A DNA stretch of 64,000 nt from an uncultured Prevotella sp. (GTDB lineage Bacteria; Bacteroidota; Bacteroidia; Bacteroidales; Bacteroidaceae). Made by a program: the position numbers and the translations under genes. The notes under the pieces are model-generated. The model was not told where the DNA came from and did not search any database. It saw only the letters and a program-made list of their open reading frames with translations. The stretch spans positions 27,314-91,313 of the forward strand of contig CALUGP010000009.1 of assembly GCA_944320195.1 (NCBI GenBank). The letters are read 5' to 3'. Shown here one piece after another: positions 52,543 through 62,109 of this stretch. Every line of letters begins with the position of its first letter. Positions within the stretch are counted from its first letter, which is position 1.

Positions 52543-52811
52543 GCGCATTGGCTGTATCCTTATCAGCATTGTTTTTCATCATTCTCGGTTGGGCCTATGT
52601 GAAAGGTTACGATGTCGTCAGGCGTCATTCTCCCGAGCATTTGGTGCATTTTTACTTGATAATGGCAACTATACGTATGCTCTTGGTAGCTACGGTAGTA
52701 GGAGTGTATGTGCTTTTATCCGACAATAGGGATGATTCAATCAGATTTGCGATTATGTTTTTGGGAATGTATTTCGTAATGATGGTTGTTACTTTGATAT
52801 TAAAACATTAG
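52539..52811 (+). CDS. AtpI-like small membrane protein in atp operon
   Basis: A 90-residue protein with three predicted helices (about 5-24, 42-62, 68-88). Its position between atpC and atpB, where AtpI-like assembly factors occur in Bacteroidetes, supports a role in c-ring assembly or ion supply. The sequence itself is weakly conserved. It is translationally coupled to atpC by a 4-nt overlap and ends 5 nt before atpB. Confidence 0.75.
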   Translation: MSALAVSLSALFFIILGWAYVKGYDVVRRHSPEHLVHFYLIMATIRMLLVATVVGVYVLLSDNRDDSIRFAIMFLGMYFVMMVVTLILKH

Positions 52812-52816
52812 GAAGT

Positions 52817-53890
52817 ATGACCTATTTGATAAGGTTGCTATGTGTGACAGCTTTTCTTTTTCAGGTTGTTGTCCCCGTGTCTGCGGCGGGCAAGGATGCC
52901 GATATAAAGGAAGTGGTGCTTGAACACATCAAAGACTCTTATGACTGGCATGTGACAGACATTGGGGACAAATCAATTGTTATCCATTTGCCGGTTATTG
53001 TGAATAGCTCGACAGGGTTCCATGTGTTCAGCAGTGCCAGGTTCGCAGAGGAAAGCGACACTGCAGGATATAGACATGGGCCGTATGGTCTTGCTATTGC
53101 AACGAAAGGTGGCAATGCTGGAAAGATTGTTGAATTGGATGCGGCAGGCAATGAAACACGTCCGTTTGACATATCAATAACAAAGACGGTTGCAGTCATG
53201 TTCATAAATGTGATTATTTTGTTGTGTTGCATTTTGTTGCCTGCCCGTTGGTACCGGAATCGCAAAGTAAGTGATCCGGCTCCGAAAGGTTTTACCGGTT
53301 TTATTGAAATGCTTGTATTGTATGTTGTTGATGAGATAATAAAGCCCGGCGTCGGTAAGGGATATGAAAAATATACCCCATACTTGCTTACGTGCTTTTT
53401 CTTCATCTTCACGTGCAATCTTATGGGACTGATGCCGTTCCCACCAGGAGGTGGAAACGTGACAGGCAATATTGCAGTGACGTTCTTCTTGGCGTTGTGT
53501 ACGTTTGTGATTGTGCAGTTTAGTGGCAACAGGCATTATTGGAAAGACATATTCTGGCCGGACGTGCCTACGTGGCTTAAGGCTCCTATACCTGTAATTC
53601 CGGTAATAGAGTTTGTTGGAATATTCACCAAGCCATTTGCTTTGATGATCCGACTTTTTGCCAATATGATGGCAGGACATGCGATAGCTTTGGCTATAAC
53701 ATGTATAATTTTCCTTGTCGCGAGCAAAGCGCTTGTGGTATTCTTCAGCATGTCGGTGCTTAGTGTGGTAATGAGCATATTTATGATGTGCCTGGAATGT
53801 CTGGTTTGCTTCATACAGGCAATGGTCTTCACAATGCTTAGTGCAGTGTTTATAGGTTTGGCAAGAGTCGAACCGGAACATGGGAAATAA
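52817..53890 (+). CDS. atpB: F-type ATP synthase subunit a
   Basis: The Fo stator channel subunit, 357 residues. A cleavable signal-like N-terminus (ending VSAAG) and an extra periplasmic domain of about 110 residues precede the first core helix; this extension is typical of Bacteroidetes AtpB. The essential Arg lies in KPFALMIRLFANMMAGH (about residue 282). Five core helices follow from about 125. Confidence 0.95.
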   Translation: MTYLIRLLCVTAFLFQVVVPVSAAGKDADIKEVVLEHIKDSYDWHVTDIGDKSIVIHLPVIVNSSTGFHVFSSARFAEESDTAGYRHGPYGLAIATKGGNAGKIVELDAAGNETRPFDISITKTVAVMFINVIILLCCILLPARWYRNRKVSDPAPKGFTGFIEMLVLYVVDEIIKPGVGKGYEKYTPYLLTCFFFIFTCNLMGLMPFPPGGGNVTGNIAVTFFLALCTFVIVQFSGNRHYWKDIFWPDVPTWLKAPIPVIPVIEFVGIFTKPFALMIRLFANMMAGHAIALAITCIIFLVASKALVVFFSMSVLSVVMSIFMMCLECLVCFIQAMVFTMLSAVFIGLARVEPEHGK

Positions 53891-53916
53891 AAACAAGTAA
53901 AACAAATAATAATTAA

Positions 53917-54162
<246 letters not shown>

Positions 54163-54224
54163 TAAAGACAGGCAAGTGTCAGTAGACTTTTATAGCCTGC
54201 TGAGTTGCCTTAAAAAAACAGCGT

Positions 54225-54728
54225 ATGGATTTATTAGTTCCAAGTACTGGCTTGCTGTTTTGGATGACCATCACGTTCCTTGTGGTGTTGGGTATCTTTT
54301 GTAAATTCGGTTTTCCTGTTATTATCAAAATGGTAAACGGGAGAAAGGAATACATAGATGACAGTCTTCGCAAGGCGCATGAGGCCAATGAAAAGCTTGC
54401 CAATATAAAGATTGAAGGTGAATCCATCTTGCAGGAAGCCCGTGAAAAACAGGCGCTGTTGCTGAAAGAGGCTGCCGTTACTCGTGATGCTATTGTCGGC
54501 CAGGCTCAAGATAAGGCTCGCGTGGAAGGTAATAGATTGCTTTCTGAGGCAAAAGCTGAGATAGAGAATCAAAAGAGAGCGGCGGCTGGTGACATACGCA
54601 AAGAAGTTGCGACGTTGGGTGTCGAGATAGCAGAGAAAATTCTTCGTGTTAAACTTGGCAACGACAAGGCACAGATGGATTTGATTGACCGTATGCTGGA
54701 TGAGGTTTCTTCTGTAAAAGACAATTGA
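54225..54728 (+). CDS. atpF: F-type ATP synthase subunit b
   Basis: The peripheral stalk subunit, 167 residues: one N-terminal helix (LLFWMTITFLVVLGIFCKFG) and a long charged coiled coil. Its stop overlaps the atpH start (ATGA). Confidence 0.95.
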   Translation: MDLLVPSTGLLFWMTITFLVVLGIFCKFGFPVIIKMVNGRKEYIDDSLRKAHEANEKLANIKIEGESILQEAREKQALLLKEAAVTRDAIVGQAQDKARVEGNRLLSEAKAEIENQKRAAAGDIRKEVATLGVEIAEKILRVKLGNDKAQMDLIDRMLDEVSSVKDN

Positions 54729-55264
54729 TTATGGATTTAGGATTAATATCGGTAAGGTATGCACGTGCTTTGCTTAAAGCAGGCTCGGAAGTCAAACTGG
54801 AGGACGCTGTCTATCAGGAAATGCAGACATTGTCTGATTGTTATGTCAGAGTCCCTGAACTTAGGTTTACCATAGATAATCCGATGCTCTCGAAGGACGA
54901 AAAGGAAAAGTTGTTCGTCACGGCGGCTGGAGACAGGCCGTGTGAACTAACTCGCACGTTTTTCAAGCTGGTTCTTAAGGAAGACCGAGAGGGCATGATG
55001 CAGTTCATTGCAAATTCATATATTACATTATACCGGAAGCAGAAAAATCTAATCCGTGCAAAACTATTGACTGCTACGACCGTGACTCCTACTATAGAAC
55101 AGAAGTTGCGTAAGTTGGTAGAAAGTAAGACAAGTGGAACCGTTGAGTTTGAGACTGAGGTTAATCCAAACATTGTCGGAGGCTTCATTTTGGAGTATGA
55201 TACATATAGGTTGGATTTAAGTGTCAAGTCAATGCTGAATTCCATATTGTCGCAGCTTAAGTAA
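54725..55264 (+). CDS. atpH: F-type ATP synthase delta subunit
   Basis: A stalk subunit linking F1 to b, 179 residues. The N-terminal helical bundle begins [13 protein letters not shown], and the C-terminus has the family block [18 protein letters not shown]. Overlaps atpF by 4 nt. Confidence 0.95.
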   Translation: MIMDLGLISVRYARALLKAGSEVKLEDAVYQEMQTLSDCYVRVPELRFTIDNPMLSKDEKEKLFVTAAGDRPCELTRTFFKLVLKEDREGMMQFIANSYITLYRKQKNLIRAKLLTATTVTPTIEQKLRKLVESKTSGTVEFETEVNPNIVGGFILEYDTYRLDLSVKSMLNSILSQLK

Positions 55265-55287
55265 CAAAAACAGTTGTAAATTGTAAT

Positions 55288-56874
55288 ATGTCAGATAAAA
55301 TTAAACCGAGCGAAGTTTCACAAGTTCTCCTTGATCAGCTCAGGGAAATAAGCGGAAACGCAAAGTTCGACGAGGTTGGCACTGTGTTGCAGGTTAGTGA
55401 CGGTGTGGCTCGAATTTATGGCTTGCGTAATGCTGAGGCGAATGAGTTGTTGGAGTTTGAGAACGGAACCATGGCTATCGTCATGAACCTTGAAGAGGAC
55501 AATGTGGGATGTGTGCTTTTGGGGCCGACTTCCGGAATAAAGGAAGGTATGCATGTTAAGCGAACGAAGCGCATTGCTAGTATAAAGGTGAATGACAATA
55601 TGCTCGGCCGTGTTATCAACCCCTTAGGTCAGGCAATAGACGGAAAAGGGGATATAGATTTGACCGGTGCTTTTGAAATGCCATTGGACCGCAAGGCTCC
55701 TGGAGTCATATATCGTCAACCGGTAAAAGAACCTTTACAGACAGGCTTGAAGGCTGTTGATTCTATGATTCCTATTGGGCGTGGCCAGCGTGAGCTTATC
55801 ATCGGTGACCGCCAGACAGGAAAGACAGCAATTGCGGTTGATACAATAATCAACCAAAAAAGTTTCTATGAAGCAGGTAAGCCTGTTTATTGCATTTATG
55901 TTGCTATCGGACAGAAAGCCTCTACCGTAGCGGCTTTGGTCGCAAACCTGAAAGAGCATGGGGCGATGCCTTACACCATTATTGTGGCTGCTACGGCTGC
56001 GGATCCTGCCGCGATGCAGTATTATGCTCCTTTTGCAGGTGCTGCGATAGGTGAGTATTTCAGGGACCGGGGATATTCCGCTCTTGTCGTATATGATGAT
56101 TTGTCGAAGCAGGCGGTGGCTTATCGTGAGGTTTCGCTTATTCTTCGCCGTCCTTCCGGGCGTGAGGCTTATCCTGGTGACGTGTTCTATCTGCACAGCC
56201 GTTTGTTGGAGCGTGCCGCAAGGATTAACGACCAACAGGAAGTTGCCGAGCAAATGAATGACTTGCCTGATTGCATGAAGGGACATGTTAAGGGCGGCGG
56301 CTCACTTACGGCGTTGCCTATCATCGAGACGCAGGCCGGTGACGTATCCGCATATATCCCGACAAACGTGATTTCTATTACTGACGGACAGATATATCTT
56401 GAGACCGATTTGTTCAACCAAGGTTTCCGTCCTGCAATCAATGTCGGTATCTCGGTGAGCCGTGTCGGAGGTTCCGCGCAGATAAAAAGTATGAAAAAGG
56501 TTGCCGGAACATTGAAAATTGACCAGGCGCAATACCGTGAGCTTGAATCATTTTCCAAGTTCTCCAGCGACATGGATGCGGTTACAGCCATGACATTGGA
56601 TCGCGGACGCAAGAACAACCAGTTGCTCATACAGCCCCAGTACAGTCCTATGCCTGTCGGGGAGCAGGTGGCAATCCTTTACTGTGGCACCCACGGTTTG
56701 ATGCACGATGTTCCGGTCGATAAAGTCCGCGAATGTCAAGACACGTTCTTGGACAAGATGCGCACATCGCATGCCGATGTAATAGATGTTCTTGCGTCGG
56801 GCAAGATTGGTGAAGAACAAACCTCTGTCATAGAGTCTGTAATGGCTGACATTGCAGGCCAGTATAAAAACTGA
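55288..56874 (+). CDS. atpA: F-type ATP synthase alpha subunit
   Basis: The non-catalytic F1 nucleotide-binding subunit, 528 residues. P-loop [15 protein letters not shown] (about 172-186), [14 protein letters not shown], and the arginine-finger region [11 protein letters not shown]. Length and order are normal. Confidence 0.98.
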   Translation: MSDKIKPSEVSQVLLDQLREISGNAKFDEVGTVLQVSDGVARIYGLRNAEANELLEFENGTMAIVMNLEEDNVGCVLLGPTSGIKEGMHVKRTKRIASIKVNDNMLGRVINPLGQAIDGKGDIDLTGAFEMPLDRKAPGVIYRQPVKEPLQTGLKAVDSMIPIGRGQRELIIGDRQTGKTAIAVDTIINQKSFYEAGKPVYCIYVAIGQKASTVAALVANLKEHGAMPYTIIVAATAADPAAMQYYAPFAGAAIGEYFRDRGYSALVVYDDLSKQAVAYREVSLILRRPSGREAYPGDVFYLHSRLLERAARINDQQEVAEQMNDLPDCMKGHVKGGGSLTALPIIETQAGDVSAYIPTNVISITDGQIYLETDLFNQGFRPAINVGISVSRVGGSAQIKSMKKVAGTLKIDQAQYRELESFSKFSSDMDAVTAMTLDRGRKNNQLLIQPQYSPMPVGEQVAILYCGTHGLMHDVPVDKVRECQDTFLDKMRTSHADVIDVLASGKIGEEQTSVIESVMADIAGQYKN

Positions 56875-56881
56875 TTGACTT

Positions 56882-57850
56882 ATGCCGTCACTTAAGGAAA
56901 TAAAAAACCGCATAACGTCTGTAAACAGCACGCGCAAGATTACTAGTGCCATGAAGATGGTGGCTTCTTCAAAGCTCCATCACGCTCAGGTCATGATCGA
57001 GAACATGCTGCCGTATGAGACAATGCTTGAGCATATCCTCAAGAGTTTTCTTGCTTCTGAGGTTGATGCCACGACTGTTTACAGTGTTGAGCGTCCGGTG
57101 AAGCGTGTCGCTTTGATTGTGTATTCGTCGAACAGTAGCCTTTGTGGCGGTTTTAACGCGAACATAATCAAGACGATGTTGCAGATTGTTGACGACTACC
57201 AAAAACAGGGTGTCAGCGATATCGTCGTTTATCCTGTTGGCCGTAAGGTTGCGGAAAAAGTGGCGAAGCTCGGTCTTGCATGTGGAGGTGATTATTCAGG
57301 AATGGCTGACAAGCCGAGTGTCAACTCGTGTATAGACTTGGCTGAGAAACTTTCAACAGCGTTTGTCAACGGCGAGATAGACCGTGTCGAAATGGTGTAT
57401 CACCATTTCAAAAGTGCGGGTTCGCAGATACTTACTCGCAAGACATTCCTTCCGATTGATGTCAAGAGTGAACTTGAGTTTGATGACGAGCGTGATCTTT
57501 CATCTAACATCGCCACTCTCGAGGCGCAGGAGTATTTGCGCAAGAAGGGCCGTAGGGCTATGTCGGTGGAGAAAGAAGAGGCTAAACCGCTTAATGACAA
57601 TTTCATTGTCGAGCCGGATATGGGCACAGTGCTGTCAATGCTGATTCCCAAATTGTCACATCTGATGGTCTATACGGCCCTCTTGGACAGTCTTGCAAGC
57701 GAACATGCCGCGCGTATGGTGGCAATGCAGACTGCTACAGACAATGCAGACGAGCTGTTGCGTGAGCTTAATTTGCAGTACAACAAGAGCCGTCAGCAGG
57801 CCATCACGAACGAGCTTCTTGACATTGTGGGCGGTTCGGTTAATAATTGA
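56882..57850 (+). CDS. atpG: F-type ATP synthase gamma subunit
   Basis: The central rotor shaft, 322 residues. The N-terminal helix is KEIKNRITSVNSTRKITSAMKMV, and the C-terminal helix is SEHAARMVAMQTATDNADEL. It is about 30 residues longer than E. coli AtpG, from a variable insert near 190-220. Last gene of the operon, followed by a terminator. Confidence 0.97.
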   Translation: MPSLKEIKNRITSVNSTRKITSAMKMVASSKLHHAQVMIENMLPYETMLEHILKSFLASEVDATTVYSVERPVKRVALIVYSSNSSLCGGFNANIIKTMLQIVDDYQKQGVSDIVVYPVGRKVAEKVAKLGLACGGDYSGMADKPSVNSCIDLAEKLSTAFVNGEIDRVEMVYHHFKSAGSQILTRKTFLPIDVKSELEFDDERDLSSNIATLEAQEYLRKKGRRAMSVEKEEAKPLNDNFIVEPDMGTVLSMLIPKLSHLMVYTALLDSLASEHAARMVAMQTATDNADELLRELNLQYNKSRQQAITNELLDIVGGSVNN

Positions 57851-57865
57851 ATTGCATTTCCATTC

Positions 57866-57911
57866 AAAAACGGGAAGGATGTTGTTTATACACTGTCCTT
57901 CCCGTTTTTTT
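57866..57911 (+). terminator. Terminator of the atp operon
   Basis: AAAAACGGGAAGGA pairs with TCCTTCCCGTTTTT, ending in a T run. The remainder of the gap to 58162 holds palindromic words (AAAGACGGTCTTTT near 58090) and no gene. Confidence 0.9.
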
Positions 57912-58162
57912 GTATCTGTTGTCGGTGTGAAACTTACGTCCGGCTTTTGTGTAGTGTCAATGTTTGTCGGCTTAGACTTGACCCAAACCTGTCATTAGAA
58001 CGTAATAAATATCAGGGAAAGACAAAACATGGCAAATCAGTCTGCGATACATGGCTTTTTGCATGATGAAACACGGTCTTTCGCAGCGTAAAAGACGGTC
58101 TTTTGTTTTTGTGCAGGTTTCTGACCGACAAGCGTGTCATGCCAATGGCTGTTTCCTATGTG

Positions 58163-59932
58163 CTAATGCCATATGTTATTTCGTCTTATTTCGGTAAAAC
58201 CTATGCGATGGGCTGTGCCTTTGGAGTTGAGTGTGTATATGGAATAAAAGCCTTCGGCAACACCGCTTATGTCTGTTTGTCCGCCAACGCAAGGCATGAC
58301 GTTTACCTCTCTTTCTGCGATGTCTTTTATCAGGATGTAGCCATTATACGGTTTTTTATTTGTGTCTGCCAGTGTCAAATGCAGTCCGTCATTGTATATT
58401 AGGTGGCTTGTTCGTGGCTTTGTGTCGGTTTTTGGCTGCTGTGTCGGAGTGCTTTCTGTTCCGTAGCGGTTCACTCCAGTCACGGCATAGTATAGTTTGC
58501 GGTTGCCGGGTTTTAAGGCAATGCGGGTTGACAGAGTGCGTGCGGCAATGATGTTGCGTGCGTCGGCCGTGTCTACAGGCCACCTTGTCGAGGCATATAC
58601 GTTAAATGTTGTTGCTCCAGCGGTCGGTTCGCTGTCCCATGACAGAATGTCGTAGCCTCCATATGGCCTGACATTTAAGTTTTTGGGGGCAGATGCTTTT
58701 GCCGTGTCGCTTTTTCCCATAGACGGTATTAATGCCGGGTATGGGGCGAAAATATTTTTTGTGTAATTGTAAATGCCTTTGGTGTCGTCTCTTAAGAAGC
58801 GTTCGCGAAAAAAGGCGAAGCCCATGCCTGCGCCGCGTGCCACGTTGAGTTGGCGTTTGATTTCTTCCGCAGGCCAGTTGCCTTCTTGTTGTGACAGGAA
58901 GTATATGCCTGTGCCGGGTACAATTGTGAGTCCGTGACTGTTTTCTTTCCAGTCGAAAACAAACGGATAGAAATTGTTTCCGCGGAAATACATCATCGGG
59001 TATAGTTGGTCTACCAGGTTCGCGTTGATCCATTTTTGTGTGTCTTGGCAACCTTTTGACAACGCGTTCCATCCTTTGCTGGAAAACCTTGCAAGGTCAG
59101 AACTCTTGCCTATGGTCGCACAGCTTAGCTTGACCCATGGCTTGATCTGCTTTATGCCATCGTGCACGGCGCGCACAATTGCGGTGATGTTGTCTTGCTG
59201 CAATTTTAGTTCTGCGTTGTCTGTTCCGTTTTTTACGGATGTCAGTACGTTTATTCTGTGTTTTCTGCGTTTTTGTTTTTGTATGTTCTTTTTTCTGTCG
59301 GGCCATGTTTCTGGATAACGAATGTAGTCCAGATGGATTCCGTCAATGTCATATCGGTTTGCAATTTCCTTGCATATGGAGGCTATGTACGTTGCAGCTT
59401 CAGGCCTTGCCGGGTCGATGTAGCCTTCGTCCCCGTTTTTTGTGACCAGTTTGGGATGTTTGCGCCGCAGCGCGATACAACCTGCCGAGTTCCATTTCCC
59501 CACGGGCATCACTACAATCCACGCTTGTATCTCCATTCCGCGTTTGTGGCATTCGTCTATTGCGAAAGCCAACGGGTCGTATCCGGGAGACTGTTTGGAC
59601 ATGCCTGTAAGGCAGGCGTCCCATGGTTCTATGGCCGACGGATAGATTACGGTCGCGCGTATGCGTGTCTGGAAAAGCACTGTGTTTATGCCTGCGGCTT
59701 TCAGTTTGTCGAGCACAAGTGTGAGTTCTTGTTTTTGTTTTTCAGACGAGCTGGTGTTGACGGCCTTGTTTTTCGGCCAGTCCAGTCCTCCAAGGGTGGT
59801 GAGCCATACGGCTCTTACTTCATATTTCGGATGATTGCCGAATTGTGCGGATTGCGCTTTGCATGTCTCGGCAAACATGATTGTTTTCACCAATGCGGCT
59901 ATGCAAAGCGGCAATATTCTTAGAAGTCTCAT
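58163..59932 (-). CDS. Secreted GHL10-type glycoside hydrolase
   Basis: An exported 589-residue protein. The signal peptide is about 1-26 (MRLLRILPLC to CKAQS). Residues about 35-365 form the GHL10/DUF187 barrel: VRAVWLTTLGGLDWP, GINTVLFQTRIRATVIYPS, YDIDGIHLDYIRYPE and LVDQLYPMMYFRG. After a linker, about 425-515 looks like a fibronectin-III module (YDILSWDSEPTAGATTFNVY) and the C-terminus like a small sorting or carbohydrate-binding part. The family is proposed to act on bacterial glycans. The start at 59932 replaces an upstream TTG because it opens the signal peptide. Its promoter coincides with the attachment core of the right-hand element. Confidence 0.85.
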   Translation of the reverse strand: MRLLRILPLCIAALVKTIMFAETCKAQSAQFGNHPKYEVRAVWLTTLGGLDWPKNKAVNTSSSEKQKQELTLVLDKLKAAGINTVLFQTRIRATVIYPSAIEPWDACLTGMSKQSPGYDPLAFAIDECHKRGMEIQAWIVVMPVGKWNSAGCIALRRKHPKLVTKNGDEGYIDPARPEAATYIASICKEIANRYDIDGIHLDYIRYPETWPDRKKNIQKQKRRKHRINVLTSVKNGTDNAELKLQQDNITAIVRAVHDGIKQIKPWVKLSCATIGKSSDLARFSSKGWNALSKGCQDTQKWINANLVDQLYPMMYFRGNNFYPFVFDWKENSHGLTIVPGTGIYFLSQQEGNWPAEEIKRQLNVARGAGMGFAFFRERFLRDDTKGIYNYTKNIFAPYPALIPSMGKSDTAKASAPKNLNVRPYGGYDILSWDSEPTAGATTFNVYASTRWPVDTADARNIIAARTLSTRIALKPGNRKLYYAVTGVNRYGTESTPTQQPKTDTKPRTSHLIYNDGLHLTLADTNKKPYNGYILIKDIAEREVNVMPCVGGQTDISGVAEGFYSIYTLNSKGTAHRIGFTEIRRNNIWH

Positions 59933-59965
59933 TTGCTTGTATGTCAATGTGGAACCTAATATCCT

Positions 59966-60020
59966 GCAAAGTTATACTAAATCTGTGGAAAAACCTCCAA
60001 AATTCGGCAGATTAACGCAA
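59966..60020. other. End of right integrative element; attachment core inside a promoter
   Basis: The core reads ATAACTTTGC on the minus strand (59966-59975), 9 of 10 to GTANNTTTGC. The inner 14-mer GCAGATTAACGCAA (60007-60020) is 31 bases away, as in the left element. The octamer TAACTTTG within the core (59967-59974) also fits the -7 element of the glycoside hydrolase gene, whose ATG is 34 nt downstream. The gap from 60021 to the integrase holds only element leader sequence. Confidence 0.7.
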
Positions 60021-60241
60021 TGTAATCTGTGAATTAAGTAGTTAGGAGAAAATCGCGGAAGTTGGATAGAGGGCTGAATAGCGTTTCAAAGCGGATTGGA
60101 GAAAGAGAACGGTTTCCTAATCGTTACCCGTCAGAAATGCAGATTTAACACTCTCCGTCCCGTTTGCACCGTTCTGCATAAGTTTGCTTGTCAGGGTTTA
60201 ACTCGTTGATTTATAGTTTTACAACCCAAAAAAGAACGAGT

Positions 60242-61471
60242 ATGACAAGGAGCACATTTCGCGTGCTGTTCTATGCGAACGGCAGCAAGGAGAAGAACGG
60301 AATTGTCCCCATCATGGGACGGGTTACAATCAACGGGACGGTGGCGCAGTTCAGTTGCAAGCGGAGCATCGCAAAGGAGCTTTGGGACGCAAAGGGCAAC
60401 CGTGCCAAAGGCAAGAGCGTGGAAGCGAGGGAGACGAACCTTGCGCTTGACAACATCAAGGCGCAAATCATCAAGCACTACCAGCGCATATCCGACCGTG
60501 AGGCGTTTGTGACGGCAGAAATGGTGCGCAACGCCTATCAGGGCATAGGCGGCGAGTATGAAACGCTGCTCAAAGCCTTCGACCGTGAGAACGAGGTGTT
60601 CAAGAAGCGTGTCGGCAAGGACAGGAAACTGGCGACCTACCAGTCAAGGGTAGTGGCAAGGAACTATGTGGCGGCGTTCATCAAGTCGTTCTACAAGCGC
60701 AGCGATATGTCTATGCTGGAGCTTACGCCCGACTTCATCAAGGAGTTTGCGGTCTATCTCTCCACGGAAGTGGGATTGCGCAACGGCACGATATGGGAGA
60801 AGTGCATGTGGCTGAAAGGCGTGGTGATGCGTGCGCACTTCAACGGGCTGATACCGAGAAACCCGTTTGCGCAGTTCCACATCAGCCCTAACGTCAAGGA
60901 GCGTGAGTTTCTGACGGAGGACGAGTTAAAGGCGGTAATGACGCACGAGTTCACAGACCCGAAGCTGGCATACATCCGTGACCTGTTCGTGTTTGCGAGT
61001 TTTACCGCCCTTTCTTTCGTGGACATCAAGGAACTGACCACCGACCGCATTGTGGAGGTGAACGGCGAGAAGTGGATTGTTTCCAAACGGCACAAGACGG
61101 GCGTACCGTTCCAAGTGAAGTTGCTGGACATCCCCTTGCAGATAATCGAGCGTTACCGACCGTACCAAGAAAACAACCTCGTTTTCCCAAATTTGAACTA
61201 TTGGTCTATCTGCAAGCCGTTGAAGAAAATGATACTGGAATGTGGTGTAAATAAGTCGATTAGCTTCCATTGCTCAAGACATGGATTCGCAACCCTGGCT
61301 CTCTGCAAGGGTATGCCGATAGAGAGCGTAAGCCGTGTTTTGGGTCACACCAACATCAAGACGACCCAAATCTATGCGAAGATAACCACGCAAAAGCTGG
61401 ACAACGACCTGACGGCATTCGGCAACCAGTTGAGCAAGTCATTTGGCGACATCAAAGTGGCAGGAATATGA
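60242..61471 (+). CDS. Tyrosine integrase, IntDOT-like (right element)
   Basis: This 409-residue integrase is highly similar to, and the same length as, the one at 2701-3930. Catalytic residues: Lys near 282-285, His343-x-x-Arg346 (HCSRHGF), His369 (LGHTN), Tyr378 (IYAK), with Ser258 in place of the first Arg (TALSF). I chose the ATG at 60242 to match the left copy; the earlier frame overlaps the promoter. Its -7 region reads TAGTTTTA, weaker than the TAGTTTTG of the left copy. It overlaps the next gene by ATGA. Confidence 0.95.
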   Translation: MTRSTFRVLFYANGSKEKNGIVPIMGRVTINGTVAQFSCKRSIAKELWDAKGNRAKGKSVEARETNLALDNIKAQIIKHYQRISDREAFVTAEMVRNAYQGIGGEYETLLKAFDRENEVFKKRVGKDRKLATYQSRVVARNYVAAFIKSFYKRSDMSMLELTPDFIKEFAVYLSTEVGLRNGTIWEKCMWLKGVVMRAHFNGLIPRNPFAQFHISPNVKEREFLTEDELKAVMTHEFTDPKLAYIRDLFVFASFTALSFVDIKELTTDRIVEVNGEKWIVSKRHKTGVPFQVKLLDIPLQIIERYRPYQENNLVFPNLNYWSICKPLKKMILECGVNKSISFHCSRHGFATLALCKGMPIESVSRVLGHTNIKTTQIYAKITTQKLDNDLTAFGNQLSKSFGDIKVAGI

Positions 61472-61839
61472 AACGGACAACTATCACGATGGACGAGTAC
61501 GGCAGGGTTGCCGTACCGTCCGATGCCGCCAACGTATGGATGAGTGAAATGGAATTGGTGGAGCTTTTCGATGTAATCGCCCCGACATTCCGTGCTGCCA
61601 TACGAGCCGTGTATAAGAGCGGAGTGTTGAATCCTTGTGAGGTGGAAAGACACATCAAGCTGCCCAACGGATACTTTACGGACGTGTACGCCTTGCCAAT
61701 GGTAGTGGCACTCGCTTTCCGTATCAATACATCCAAAGCCGCAAGGGTACGCAATGTCCTGTTGGAAAGGCTGTGCTTACGAAAAGACAGACAAATGCTT
61801 TGGCTTCCGTTGGGCAACAGCACTTCGTGTAAATGTTAG
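61468..61839 (+). CDS. Small winged-helix-like protein of integrative element (right copy)
   Basis: The 123-residue homologue of 2333-2704, coupled to the integrase in the same way. The helix-turn-helix-like part is WMSEMELVELFDVIAPTFRA and the rest LPNGYFTDVYALPMVVALAF. The same order in two diverged elements indicates that the pair is a functional unit, perhaps with a recombination-directionality role. Confidence 0.72.
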   Translation: MKRTTITMDEYGRVAVPSDAANVWMSEMELVELFDVIAPTFRAAIRAVYKSGVLNPCEVERHIKLPNGYFTDVYALPMVVALAFRINTSKAARVRNVLLERLCLRKDRQMLWLPLGNSTSCKC

Positions 61840-61887
61840 CGAGTGCGGTTGCGTGTCAATACGCCCGTGCATTCACACAATCCTCTT

Positions 61888-61923
61888 AGCCCGAAGAAGT
61901 GCGATTTTTCACTTTTTCGGGCT
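61888..61923 (+). terminator. Terminator after integrase / winged-helix operon (right copy)
   Basis: AGCCCGAAGAAGTG pairs with CACTTTTTCGGGCT and runs into a T tract. Counterpart of 2171-2209. Confidence 0.8.
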
Positions 61924-62040
61924 TTTTCTTTTCGCCTTTTGATGACTAATATTGCCCATCTTACTGCATTTTCTTATCCGTCGGTTTCTTTTGCGCCGTT
62001 CTGCATCGTTTTACGTATCAAGGTTTTAACCGTCATGCCG

Positions 62041-62048
62041 TAGCTTTG
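62041..62048 (+). promoter_or_regulatory. Promoter -7 element of SF3 helicase gene
   Basis: TAGCTTTG fits TAnnTTTG and is kept in the left element (2052-2059). The ATG is 62 nt downstream. Confidence 0.6.
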
Positions 62049-62109
62049 CACCCATGTTCAACCCGCCTGCCGACAAGGTGTCGGCGGCACAAAAACCTAT
62101 ATTTGAAAC

